From positions 62,001 through 126,000 of the forward strand of contig MCGO01000053.1 of NCBI GenBank assembly GCA_002104985.1: DNA of 64,000 nt, read 5' to 3'. This document shows positions 1-10,648 of this stretch, in pieces (positions within the stretch are counted from its first letter, which is position 1; the number at the start of each line of letters is the position of its first letter). The DNA comes from Rhizoclosmatium globosum (taxonomy: Eukaryota > Chytridiomycota > Chytridiomycetes > Chytridiales > Chytriomycetaceae). A program made the translations under genes and the position numbers. Below the pieces are notes generated by a model. The model did not search any database. It was not told the origin of the DNA and worked only from the letters and a program-made list of their open reading frames with translations.

Positions 1-734
1 CATCTACTGAAGCGTCAACCCCTCTACTTTCAACACTGGGCGACACTGCACCACCTGTTTTACCTGACACAGCAAATACTAAAATTGTTACTGAAATTAT
101 GCCTGCATTGCCACCCTCTGTTCAAGCAAACTTGGCAGCTGTTATTTCAAACTCTGAAATGCTTCAACCAGTTCCTGATAAACAACCAGATTACAATACT
201 ACTGCTGCTGAAACTGATATAACCTCTGTATCTCCGGCTACTATTTTAAAGTCTGAGTCCATTGACAATGCTGCTCCTGGTTCACCTGTGGTTGCAGCAG
301 TGAAACCATCTCCACTTGTTTTCCCAGTTCCAATGCCAGCTACTGCTACAGCTTCTGCTAAACCAGTTATGTTTGATTCCCAAATTTCAACTGATGGTTC
401 TGTATCTGGTTCATCATTCCATCAATCTTTGGGTACACTTGCCCCATCACCAGAAACTTTTTCTGTACCAATTGCTGCTGGGGCTGCCAAAGCTTATGAA
501 GGAACTGCTGTGTCTCCTATTGAAGCTACTGTCAGATTATCTTGGACTGAAAATGTGTCTCAGACAACCCTTCTATCTTTTACTCCACCGTTGCTGAGTG
601 AAGGCGAAGTTGAATACTTGGATAACTATTTTTCCACTTTGGGAGTTCCTCAATGGAAAGGCAAAGAAAACGCAGCCTTTTCATTCCTTACCGATGAGGA
701 AGTGGCTATCATGGAGTCCCAAGGAACCAAGTAG
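1..734 (+). CDS. 3' end of a Ser/Thr/Pro/Ala-rich protein (partial)
   Basis: The reading frame is open from base 3 to the stop at 732-734, so the gene starts upstream of the window. The visible ~243 residues are dominated by Pro, Ala, Thr, Ser and Val with no cysteines or membrane segment. They look disordered apart from the last ~55 residues, which contain an acidic and aromatic patch (SEGEVEYLDNYFSTLG) and could fold or form a short binding motif. The frame is unbroken and ends in a T-rich 3' region. I do not recognise the family. It could be the tail of a scaffold or of a wall/secreted protein; nothing visible decides between these. Confidence 0.7.
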   Translation, partial: STEASTPLLSTLGDTAPPVLPDTANTKIVTEIMPALPPSVQANLAAVISNSEMLQPVPDKQPDYNTTAAETDITSVSPATILKSESIDNAAPGSPVVAAVKPSPLVFPVPMPATATASAKPVMFDSQISTDGSVSGSSFHQSLGTLAPSPETFSVPIAAGAAKAYEGTAVSPIEATVRLSWTENVSQTTLLSFTPPLLSEGEVEYLDNYFSTLGVPQWKGKENAAFSFLTDEEVAIMESQGTK

Positions 735-2246
735 TTAGCTGGAGTTGTTTTTTTTTGGTATTGAAGAGCTTTACTGCTCTGATTATCTTGTTCACTGGTG
801 TGTAGGGCTTTAGTGTTTGGTATGTGGATGCCTTGGTTTTTTTTGAGCAAGGACCAGTCATATGGTCCAACACTCGTTTTTGTTTGTTTGTTTTTTTTAT
901 CCTGTGTTAATGATGAAGGGAGGAAGTCTCAGAGTTTCTCATTGATTCTCGCAGTTGTGATTCCTGGATTCTTTGACACAGTTTTAGCTGTTGTGTGTAT
1001 TTTTCTTTTGTTATGGAGAGGAAGAGTTACGTCTTCTGATCCAAATAAACAAACTTCATCCTTTCATACTACCACTTACGTTCTAGAACTTTGGTTTGGA
1101 GAACCAGAAATACAATTGAAGTACTGGCACTCATTCATGGGAGACTGACTGTATTGTTCATAAATGAACCAACTTCAACAAAATCTGTTTAAATAGGGCC
1201 TCCAAAAGTAGTTCACGCAAGCAAGGGTTGCTCGCCCACCAGCCACAGCGAAGCCGTGAAATTGTCAGCGGTAGGAGATATGAGTCCCCTCTATGCGATT
1301 CCCCTTTGTTTACTGACAATGGTTAATAAAATATTGATGTCTGAAGTCAACAATTTTTGACTCTTTTGAACCACCTTCCAGCCCATAGCACCAAAGAACG
1401 ATTTTGCCAATCAGCCTCATTCAAAAATGAGGCATAGAAGACACACAGATGCGTTTTTTCACGTCGAATTGAGACGATTGTATTGTTTTTGGTGACGTGG
1501 CGTGAATTTAATCACAAAATTTAGACATTTTGAAGTTTCGAACCTACTTTACTCAACTATTATCCACGAGGGAGTCCTGCAAATTAAATTCCAAAGAGAA
1601 TATGTAATTAACTAAGTTTTCACGTCGATTTAGCAACGCATCACTCAAATTGCGGACTTGTTCTAATTGATACTTTTAGACCAATCAATATTTGTCCAAA
1701 AAACAGAAGCTCGCTCTCAGAGATCAGACGGCGCAAAATTCCGCGATATATAGTGATGGGAAGATGGGTTGAACGATGGTCTGGCACTCTTGACGCCTGA
1801 AGCAAGAACGAATACCTCTACCTGTCCGAAAGAAACTCCGGCTTAACCCAGAGCGCGATATCCGTACAACATGAGGTCTTGTCCCATCAATTCAAAGAAT
1901 TGATTGCAAGTTATGTTGAAAGCTTGTGTTTTTGGTTGGAAGCAGAACGAAGCCAACAGCGTTCCTTCAAAGCAATTTAACACAAGACGTCGTATGCGAT
2001 GAAATGAAACAATCATGAAAAGCGGACAGGTAGTTTTATTTGAATGGTTGCGCTTGAGCAGAATAACGGAGCCATTGGCCAAGACAACCCAGTCATCGAC
2101 CTTCATCTGAAGTCCTTTCGGTGTAGTAGAACGAGAAGGAATTGAGACATATTTTCAAGCACATACCTATAATGCCTTAAAACTGAAAGCGTGAGGATGG
2201 ATAGTGTAAGATCGGCAAGCACAGCCACAAATTGTTCTCTGATTTG
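735..2246. other. Intergenic region, no recognisable gene
   Basis: This stretch is AT-rich and contains long T runs just after the preceding stop. A hydrophobic open frame at 798-1148 and a minus-strand frame at 1843-2106 lack motifs or a credible gene structure. I see no tRNA or transposon signature. The start of the next gene (first ATG in frame at 2247) is itself uncertain, so a leader exon could lie near the right end. Confidence 0.5.
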
Positions 2247-5222
2247 ATGCAGGTTCCACCCATTGACACCAACGCCGGACCAGAGGAAGCAGACGAGATT
2301 GAGCTTCAGTATTCGCCGGTATCAGCCACTGGATCGCTTCTTGAGCAGTTTGAGGCAGCACGCCCCGGACGCGGCCTTGACGTTGGTGAGAGCGCCAACC
2401 AAGACGACGTGTCCGATGATCCAGACGCCGGAATTGTGTTTTGGGAGTCGCCGCCCGCATCGCCCACGTTTCTCGCTTCGACGGCGCTGATGTTTGACGC
2501 CCGCGGAGCCAACGAGTCGGACAACAACGAGAACGAGGTGCTGCTTTTGATGGGCCGCTGCTGATGACTCATCGAATCTAACAGGGAAATGAACAGCACG
2601 TGCTCGATACGCTGCAAGACTCGCAGTTCGTAAGGGAGCTGAGTGTACAACGCCCAACGTTCATGAAGCGTAATCCAACACTGCGAAACTCGAAGCTGGC
2701 ATTGGCTCCGTCAAATAGAGAGGAATATCTTAAAATGCTGGTTTTGCTTAGGTCTGAGATTGCAGATGCCAAGTCACCTCAGATTCTCATCCTGCTGCCC
2801 AAAACCCGAAGCCAAACACATCATTCATGGTCCTCACGTCAACTCATGTCGCAATCCTAGCTTCGATATCCCTGCTGAACCTATCCCGCCTCTTCCACCA
2901 GCGACTCACAATACACCACTGCAAACATCACCACCATCACCTTCAATGAGTTTTTAAAGTTCCCTCAAAATATGATGAAGCGAAATCCTTCCCCAATACC
3001 TCTTGCATCTGAGCATCAACTTCTCTGGGAACATTTAAAGCTGTTGGACTTGCCTCAAAACGTTCTTCAATAGGATCTAGTGCGTCCTCCATAACTGTGC
3101 CAGCTGCGCAATCAGGGCTTGTACCAGTACCACATTCTAATAGCTCGTTCAGAGTATTGAATTCCACCAGATTGGCAACAGATGCAGTTGAAGACCAGAA
3201 TACGATGCCAACAGTTGTTGTCAACATGCCACTCTCTGTTCAAAGCTTGTTTACATCAAATCAAGACTCTAAACCTACATTCAGAGTGTTGAATTCCGTG
3301 ACATCGCTGGACCAAAAAGCTCGTTTGGTGTCATTCGGCCCAATACTGGTGGACTTGTATCAAGTCAGGGGGCTTGCCAAAACCAGTTCTTCTTGTGAAG
3401 GTGGATGGTTGCACTTGACACGCCAGATCCCTTGGTGAAGAATCTCTCTCTGTTCAGTCCAACCAACCATTGTCTGCACCCAACCGAATTCCAACTGCCG
3501 TCGAAAGTGCTCCTAAACATAGCGGCTGCAACTTCAAAAAATGCGCCAGATACATCACCACCGAAGCAAGGACGAAAGCCTCCACCATCTCCGCCGAAAC
3601 ATAAAGTTTTGGACTTGGATGTAAAGTTTCAACTTGCTAAACTGTGTATAGAAGGAAGCATTTATATGGTGCCGACCCTGGTGAAATTGTGAGACTAAAA
3701 GAAGAAGGATATGGTTACTTGACAGAATTGAGCTCATGCGGGATGGCAATGCAAACTACTACTTAGGAAAGTGTTTTGCGGAAGATGGAAATTGTGAGAA
3801 ATGAATGTGTTCTTTTAAATCATAACTAACAATGTTCGTTGGGTAGATTCGTTGGCGTTCCCCGCATTTCTTCGGGCTGCAAAGGCCACCTTTCCTGAAG
3901 CTAGTTACGCCGCAGCTTCTTGTCTTGAGTTTGGAAAAGGATGCCCAGTTTCATTCCTGACTGCTCAATATTACTATAACTCTGCGGCGGAGTCTGGGCA
4001 CCTTTTAGCAATGCACAGAATGGCTGTCGCACTGCTCAACGGAGAGCTTCAGTTTCAAAAAGATATCCTGAAGGGCTTGAAATGGCTTGAGAAATGCGCA
4101 GAATGTTAGTATTTCAATTGCTTCAGACGTAACTTACAGTTTGCCACAGACCCAAAGCCTGATGTAACAAAAGCGCTTGCTCAATATCAGCTCTCTCAAA
4201 TATACGAGCACGGTATTCCTGATATGTTGGACCCATATCATTCACTCTCTGCCAAATTTCTTCACGACTCTGCGTTACAGAAGCATCCTGGAGCCATGTG
4301 CCGACTAGCTCAAGCTTATGAAACAGGAACTCTTGGCTTTGAGCAGGATATTCGCCATGCTACTAAGCTTTATGCTGACGCTGCAGATCTTGGCAATCCT
4401 GAAGCACTTTTTATTATGGCCGACTATCACCTGAAGGGTCTAACAATAATGGACTGTGGATGCCAAGGGTTGCCAACTATACAGAGCGACTTGACACTGT
4501 ACTCAAGTCCAATGAAAGAAGAATTAATTGACGTGTGGGCTATTCCAGGAGCTCCCACTTTCCTTCCAACTCCAGCAACAAGTCCTGTCAAAGTTCTTCC
4601 AGTTCCGTCTCCTCCGCCAACTCAGCTTCCAAAACCCCACAATGGTCCTTGCCACTTCACCGCTCTCATTTCTGTAGATCCACTCCGTGCATTCAACCTC
4701 CTCAACAAACTCATGGATATCAGCTCCTCCCAAAACAGCACCTTAACTCGTCTCCAAGCCGATGCCTGCTATGCCCTCGGATACCTCCACGAACACCCTG
4801 TTGTTGATGTGAGCATCATGGATATGAACAAATCCATCATGTATTACGAAGCTGCATCACAAGCTGGAAATGTGCATGCAAAGAAACGTGTTGCAGAGTT
4901 GAAAGAGTTGTTGGGGCTTGGGGCGTTGACGATGACGGGGGATTCTGGGGATGAAGATTTGGAAGACCCTCGGGAGGCTTTTAGGAGGCATATTGCTGTT
5001 GAAGGTGGGATTGATGGGATTGGTGGTCGTGGTGGCGAGAAGTCGTTTGGAATTGTCAAAGCGCGGAGGATCAAGAAGAGAGAGCCAGATGAGTTTGAAA
5101 AGAAGTTGGAAGGGGTTGGAATGTTGAATGCACCGGCTGTTGATTTGAGGATGATGAAGCAGGAACAGAATCAGCAAATATTGCAGCAAAGAGGGAAAGA
5201 GGAGCGATGTTCAGTCATGTAA
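2247..5222 (+). CDS. SKT5: Chs4/Skt5-like chitin synthase regulatory factor (Sel1 repeats, CAAX box)
   Basis: The C-terminal half carries consecutive Sel1-type repeats (about 3600-4440 and 4650-4920), with typical pieces such as AQYYYNSAAESGH and ATKLYADAADLGNPEA. The N-terminal half is Ser/Pro-rich and disordered. The protein ends C-S-V-M, a CAAX prenylation box; yeast Chs4/Skt5, which activates chitin synthase III at the plasma membrane, also ends in a CAAX box. Introns I place: 2538-2584, about 3794-3846 and about 4107-4150. Between 2830 and 3750 the frame shifts several times, for example at an A6 run near 3535 and a GGG near 3738 where one extra G restores the Sel1 consensus. I read these as single-base errors; a real pseudogene is less likely because the CAAX end and repeats are conserved. 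The start at 2247 is the first in-frame ATG and is tentative. Confidence 0.8.
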
Positions 5223-6378
5223 TACGCTCAACTTTTTGATGTAAATATCATTATGTATGAATTAAGTAAATGGATAATTAGAAGTTAAAGCAAAACTGAA
5301 AAATGAAAGAATGGCAGAGCTGAAACAGAGCTTAGAAAAGTGCCTTTTTTCTCCCTATAGACCATAAGTAATATCACCAAACATCCTCTGCTACCCTCAC
5401 AAGGATGGCCCATAATTCCTCGATACTGTCGGAATCTTACTCCCATTTGAGCAGCTAAAGCCAACATTGTGAGTAAAACACATGCTATTCAGAATCCAAA
5501 CCTTCAAGAGGCATCAACTCTGTAGAAACTCCACAATCCTGAAATCCTGTGGTCAAATGAAAGTACTCGGATTGGCCTTTGGCAGCAGCCACCTTCATGA
5601 CCATTTTTGCAACTACAGTTTCCTTGGCAGACATGTTCCCTCCAAATACCTTTTTCCATGAGAACTTTGTTGTGGTGGCAGGAAGGATATGGCATCCTTC
5701 CTAATTCCACAATACTGTTGAAATCTAACTCCAATTTTTGCAAGGGGACTGTATGGAGAAGTTTATTGAGAGGGCAAGATTTGGGGACTTCCAAAAAACA
5801 TATTGACACACGCGAATCATCATTTTTACGCCCCCACTTAATTTTGAGTGGGTGGCGTAAAAGGTGTCAAATGAAGCAATATTGTTACCACCAATACAAT
5901 CATATTGTCTTTTCCTACAAAAGCGTGAGGGGAAATATTCAGTATACTATGGAAGCAATCACAACTATTTTCTTAATTATTGGGCATGTTCTGGAGACTG
6001 CAACAATGCAACAAAGGGTCAAAAATTTTGTAGTGGGTTGGACTGATATGACCCCAATAATGGATGGGGCGCGGGGCTGACTGAAGAGGAGGAAGTGGAA
6101 TATGTGTACAGCTCTTGTAATTCCTGCCTTCGAATCTAAGTATTATTGGAAAGCAGGTTATGTTCTTTGCAGTGCAGATACATCATACTTTTATAATCTC
6201 TGAGCACAGTCTAATTTAAGCCAAACGAACAAAGGCGCCAAAGGCAACCAGAAGGCTGAAAGCAATCTTGTCAGTGGCAGAGTAAAGATTGGCAGGCTAA
6301 TTAGATACAATTATCACATCTCATTTAATTGTAAAAGTTGCAGTGATTTATCAGTAATGATGTAGGATTATAATCTCG
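5223..6378. other. Intergenic, possible decayed Cys-rich coding remnant
   Basis: After the Skt5-like gene there is AT-rich DNA. On the plus strand at about 5860-6135, two adjacent frames together read like a small secreted-type segment with spaced cysteines (ACSGDCNNATKGQKFCSG, then an NNGWGAGLTEEEE stretch). It has no start or signal peptide I can support and is split by a stop. It may be a decayed gene or chance. I see nothing else in this interval. Confidence 0.3.
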
Positions 6379-6397
6379 CCCCCCCCCCCCCCCCCCT
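6379..6397. repeat. Poly-C tract (19 consecutive C)
   Basis: An uninterrupted run of 19 C follows AT-rich DNA and precedes the 5S rRNA gene by about 80 bases. Length in such a run is error-prone in any sequencing method. Confidence 0.9.
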
Positions 6398-6477
6398 CCT
6401 CCGGAAAATATAGGGTAGAATGTTAAATAATTTGGTTTGCAGTTAATTAGTAATAATTTAAAGAAGTAAGATCCAAG

Positions 6478-6602
6478 GCGGCACCCCAGGCCCGTGGGCA
6501 TCCCTCTAACGAAAATGGCTCCTATAGGACGATGCCATTACCAGCTTAACTTCGGAGATCGGACGGGATCCAGTGCTTTTTGGTATGTATGGCCGTAGTT
6601 AG
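6478..6602 (-). rRNA. 5S ribosomal RNA
   Basis: Read on the minus strand the segment begins with ACTACGGCCATACATACC. It then contains the hallmark 5S internal promoter and loop region (GGATCCCGTCCGATCTCCGA followed by AGTTAAGCTGG), and closes with CTGGGGTGCCGC, which can pair with the 5' end. Total length is about 120-125 bases, normal for 5S. The middle part after AAGCTGGTAATGGC departs from the usual consensus, so it could be a diverged copy, but both terminal stem strands and the box A/C-type internal control region are present. It stands alone, not in an rDNA unit, as is common for dispersed 5S genes in fungi. Confidence 0.8.
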
Positions 6603-6639
6603 ATACTAGGTAGTATTAAGCGGTTATAAAGGCATTAGT

Positions 6640-7080
6640 CTCTTGGTTTTTTAGTTAGGTGGGCCTGAGTTGTTGGCCTGAGTTGTTAGGGCAGGTTCCT
6701 AGGAAACCTAGGCTGACTTTTCCTCACAGATTAGGCTGGTCCTGACATGTCAGGCCAAGTTAAGCTAGGCCAGCCTAGCCTGTTTGGCCAAAGTCAAGGA
6801 CAAGTCAAGCCATTTAAGCCAGGCCCCTAGCCTAACTCAACCAAGGCCTAGCCTTTTAAGTCAAGTCAAGTCATGTAAGGTCAGGTCAAGTCATGTAAGG
6901 TCAGGTCAGGTAAATCAAGTCAGGTAAGGTCAGGTAAGGTCAGGTCAGGCCAGGTAAAGGCCAGGTAAGGTCCGGTAAGGTCAGGTAAAGGCCAGGAGGC
7001 CCAGGGGGGAGTCTAACTTAGTGCTTCAGTCAGGTATGACCAAGTTGGGTTAAGGTCAAGGACTCAAGCTTGAGTCTTGA
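6640..7080. repeat. Low-complexity AGGTCAGGT / GGCCTAGCC-type repeat
   Basis: Immediately upstream (with respect to transcription) of the 5S gene lies about 440 bases of degenerate short repeats. The first part uses permutations of GGCCTAG and AGGCC. The second part (about 6850-7000) is a near-tandem array of AAGGTCAGGTA and variants. No coding frame crosses it. The base composition is clearly richer in G than its surroundings. Confidence 0.8.
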
Positions 7081-7640
7081 GTTTTAGTCTTGAGTTGGGA
7101 TTGAATCCAAAAAGCCCAATAAATCACTTTCCCTATCACCCACTTTTTTCACCTTGATGAAAATCATGTTTCTTTTAAACATTGTGACAAACAAAACCAA
7201 ACAATCACATACAAACCCAAAATTGTCAGGCACATTGTCCCAAGCCCTGCTGACTAGTGTGGCTGACTTTTTGGCCCCAGGCTTCCAGAGGCCCAACCAA
7301 CCCTTTCCAGAGCACCAACAAGACTTTATAGAGTGGTTTGTACTCTTTTTTCCTGGCCTCTTGTCCATCCAAACAACAACCAAGGCCCCAACCAACCACA
7401 GACACCACCAAGCCTTTTTATTAATTTTGATAATTGTCAGGAATACTTTTTTTCTCCTCTCTTTTGATTTCCAGTCATAACAAACCAAATGATTGTCAGA
7501 CCAACCTCTTCACAAACCAACCGTATTTAGTTAAGGGGAGCGGTTTGTATTTTTGGGTGCCCCAATGCGTAGTATACTTAGGTACAAGGAAAAGAGCTTA
7601 TCAAGACACATAACAATTATATCTTATTGAGGACCCGGGA
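7081..7640. other. Intergenic, no recognisable gene
   Basis: Open frames exist on both strands at 7084-7488, but they are opposite-strand shadows of each other in Pro/Gln- and hydrophobic-biased sequence and show no motif. I see no RNA gene here. Confidence 0.4.
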
Positions 7641-7729
7641 GTGGTGTGATGCAGACTCGTGTATTACCTGTTTTGTCCAAAATTGGATTTTTCCGGTCGA
7701 AACACATCTCCCCTTTTCGTCCTCCGTCA

Positions 7730-8090
7730 CTCAACACAACCTCAAATGGACCTCCACCAAGCTATTTTGAAGCAGCACACATCGCCAGAAGTACGCAGCT
7801 AATGTTTACACATGTACTACCACAAGGGAAAGTCAAAAACGGAGCTTGCACACCAATTTGGCAAGTCTCCCTCTACAATTGCCAATTGGATTGACCAGTT
7901 CGAATTGGGTGATGGTGTGACTCGTCAAGAGAAGGAGAGAGTCTTTACAAAGCATGGCGGAGGGAGTGGTTGGTGAAGCAATACTCGAGACCACCCACAA
8001 TGTTCATGGATGAGGCCAAACAGCTGGATGTCGCTCACAAGAGAGTACTAACTTGTTTATTTATATCTGATCTGTTGAATAAAAGAGACA
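7730..8090 (+). pseudogene. Decayed helix-turn-helix transposase fragment
   Basis: Across two frames the plus strand reads as a Tc1/IS630-style transposase N-terminus. A helix-turn-helix-like segment (KTELAHQFGKSPSTIANWID, about 7828-7890) is followed by a segment containing WREWLVKQYSRPPTMFMDEA (about 7950-8020), which resembles the P-x-hydrophobic-LDE-type linker seen ahead of the DDE domain in that superfamily. There is at least one frameshift between the two pieces and a stop soon after; no catalytic DDE/D domain is visible. I read it as a transposon remnant. The exact superfamily is inference. Confidence 0.5.
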
Positions 8091-9160
8091 TTTAGTTTGG
8101 TGGAAGGAGGGATTTCTTGATGACAATTTTGTGTTCGCTACACATAAGTTCTTGGGAATTTGAGGAAGCAAGCAGAAGCAAAAGCTGGTGGACCAGTTGA
8201 TGCTGTTTATAGCTTTGGGAGCAATACAACTTTATTTAGTAGTGCTAGGCCACTTCGGACATTGAATTACAAGGCTATTTGACATTTTAGGTCTGAAGGA
8301 GTGCTCATCATCAGAAGGAATTTCTGACTCTGAGGTTTGTTTATGGGTGTCTAGAGGTGGGGGTGGTTTTGTTGGCAGTCATACTTACTCTCAAAGATGT
8401 TTGATGTCTTGTGAGGTTTATTGACAGGAAAAATTTGTGACATGTTTCTCCTTGTGGCTACCACAGAAGAAAATTTCAAAACATCACAAAAAAAAATTGC
8501 GATAGCAGTTTAAACCTCTTATTCTTTTCCTTCCCTGTTGTTGTTTAGTTTGTTGTTCTTGATTCAGTTTCAGGACCACCTTAAGCTTAGACGTTAAGGA
8601 CATTGTTCCTCATCCTCTGAACCTATCAAGGGCCCATTTTTGGACCCCTCTGAATAGCACTTCAAGTGTCACATATGACCCTTCCTACGATCCAAACAGC
8701 CAAGTCCAAATGCTAGATAGATTATGTCATTATATATGCTTGGTGTAGCAATACGTCCTGAGCACTTAAAGGTCCTTTGACGTTACAACCCACAGGTCTC
8801 CTTACCAGAGATTACCCTGGCCCATTGTACCAGTACAACTTTTTCAACACTATATCCTCCAGAACTTAAAAACAAAATTCCCTTGTGTAAATTCAGAAGG
8901 GAGCACACACTTGACCTGAGATTTTGCAGAATTTAGAAAGGAAAAAAGATTCATTTTCCCTGTATTATACTTGACTTAACATTGGTTTGAACGTCCCTAG
9001 CCCATGCAGGAGTAGTCCTCGTGTCTCTCTCTCTGGTTTAATTATACGCATTCCGTTTTGTCCATTTCCTTAATTAAACCGCCCCCTGTCCATGTGGGAG
9101 ATGTCTTCTTCAATAACCCTCACGTCTTCCTGTCTTTCTTTTTGGGTTATTGGATTGCTC
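8091..9160. other. Gene-poor AT-rich region, nothing recognised
   Basis: This kilobase contains no open frame with family motifs, no tRNA or rRNA signature and no clear tandem array. It probably is degraded repeat DNA following the transposase remnant. Confidence 0.4.
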
Positions 9161-9420
9161 CTTTCAAATTTCAAATTTCAAATTCTAATTCTAATTCTAA
9201 TCCAAACCTTCCATATTCGCAGCACTAAAGTCAACAGCCAGGTTTGAGAGATAATCATTTCCGAGGATGTATACTCGGACTTCATTTAGGTGCCGCCTTT
9301 GGGAACTTGTCTGTCCGTCTGTCCGTAACCTCCGCACCTTTGCCCCAATTGTGATCCTCTCCCCTATAATCCAAGTCCGTCCCTCCATCTTGGACCATAG
9401 GTAAGTGTCGATTGCGCGCA
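9160..9420. repeat. Simple repeats: TTTCAAA / TTCTAA array and GTCTGTCC run
   Basis: Positions about 9165-9205 are a short array of TTTCAAA units changing into TTCTAA units. About 100 bases later (9305-9330) is a CTGTCCGT-type run. A 74-codon minus-strand frame covers the second run but has no recognisable domain and I do not call it a gene. Confidence 0.6.
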
Positions 9421-9693
9421 CATTTCTATCAATTTTATTTGCAATTTGATCGATTTTGGAGGCGGCGGCGGCCTAGTTTGTGAGACGTACCTTAAAAAAG
9501 AATTCGCTATTGCGATTAGAGCAATTATCAAATCGTCCAGCGCAAACTGACCAATCTAATCAATTCCCACGGACACAGCGCGACCCTTAAATTCTACTCA
9601 GGCCTTCTCTATTATTAGGATTGAATGCGGCCGAAAGTTGAAGACGATAGGAGCGGTGGGGCAAAGGGAATGTGGAGTTGAGTACTTATTTCA

Positions 9694-9905
9694 TCACAAC
9701 ACACTCATCTTACCTCTATTCATCTCCAAACTTGCAGATCGTTTCCTCGTAGTTGTGTCGATACTCTATGTAGATTTCGACGGTGCTGGCGTCTCTGAGT
9801 AAACGTGAGTGCACTAGTCACCTCAGCACACTCAACTTACCTCCATTCTCCTCCAAACTTGCAGAGCGTTTCCTAGTAGGTGTATTGATACTCTTTGTAA
9901 AATTC
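9694..9905. repeat. Diverged tandem duplication of a ~75-base unit
   Basis: Two copies of a unit containing CTTACCTC...CCAAACTTGCAG followed by CGTTTCCT.GTAG.TGT lie about 134 bases apart (roughly 9694-9771 and 9828-9905). They differ at scattered positions, so the duplication is not recent. The shared CTTGCAG looks like a splice acceptor, but no coding frame is attached. Confidence 0.65.
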
Positions 9906-10077
9906 AAAACATTTATCACAAGCAAATCTTAAAACAGAAAGGAAAGGCAGCCGCAGTAGTTTTGGATCGCGACGGAAGTACATGTAAAACTCGCAGCAAA
10001 GTACAACTTCTAAAAGAAGTAAACTTTTTATTCTTGAAATAACTCAAATATATCTAATGCCCAAGATCAAATAATCC

Positions 10078-10290
10078 TCAATAGTAAAAATCTTCCTCCA
10101 TTTTGCTGACTATATTACGGGCCAAAGCATGCTGAAGCGCAAATAGTATACGACGATAAACAACAGCTACCGACACAGATTCTCGAATAACTTCCCGCTG
10201 CATCATCAAGCCACGCAACTTTTCTAAAAACTGTATAGAGCTCTTGCCTAACCCACCAGTAGTATCCAATACAAAGGGGACACAACTTCT
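10078..10290 (-). pseudogene. Retroelement reverse-transcriptase C-terminal fragment
   Basis: On the minus strand a frame ending at 10078 reads ...VPFVLDTTGGLGKSSIQFLE and then an Arg/Val/Leu-rich helix with LFALQHALARNI. The pattern (PFV-DTTGG-GKSS-FL-L followed by an LQ-x-A segment) resembles the C-terminal region found after the reverse transcriptase domain in non-LTR-type elements of protists and early fungi. No polymerase YxDD box is visible upstream on this strand. I treat it as a short remnant. The identification rests on general resemblance and is uncertain. Confidence 0.35.
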
Positions 10291-10600
10291 ATTTCTTCTT
10301 TTTCTTCCAGCATTCCTTTCCTTTTCACTTTCACCTTCATTACTGGTTGTCGTGTTATACTATTTCATACTTCCAGAACAACATAAGAAACAATGGACAT
10401 CCAAGGGATTTCCTAATGTATAGCTAATGATATCCAAGGGACTTCCTTATGCATTGCTAATCCTATGGAGTCCACATGTAGAATTCAACGGTAATAGAAG
10501 AAGAAATAAATAAAGGAAAGCAATCTGAGGACCTAACCAAAGCTCAGTTGATTGTGTTGACAAAAACCTTCTTGTTGCCACAGTCGCAGTCTCCCGTTAT
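10290..10600. other. Flanking DNA of the retroelement fragment, no gene
   Basis: The interval includes a local direct repeat (ATCCAAGGGA.TTCCT.ATG with TAGCTAATG / TTGCTAATC, about 10398-10450). I see no other structure or coding frame. Confidence 0.4.
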
Positions 10601-10605
10601 TGGTA

Positions 10606-10648
10606 AGTAAAGCGACCTAGTATTTAACTACGGCCATACATACCAAAA
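10606..10648 (+). pseudogene. Truncated 5S rRNA copy with its 5' flank
   Basis: On the plus strand the sequence ACCTAGTATTTAACTACGGC continues CATACATACCAAAAGCACC, matching the minus-strand 5S gene at 6478-6602 over the first ~27 transcribed bases and about 9 bases of its 5' flank. One A in the A5 run is missing and the match then stops abruptly before the internal control region. The copy therefore cannot be a functional 5S gene by itself. Confidence 0.75.

Noticed and set aside
798..1148. 116-codon hydrophobic frame that could be a membrane protein
   Set aside because: It has no ATG start, intron or family signal, lies in the T-rich 3' region of the preceding gene, and hydrophobicity follows from the T content.
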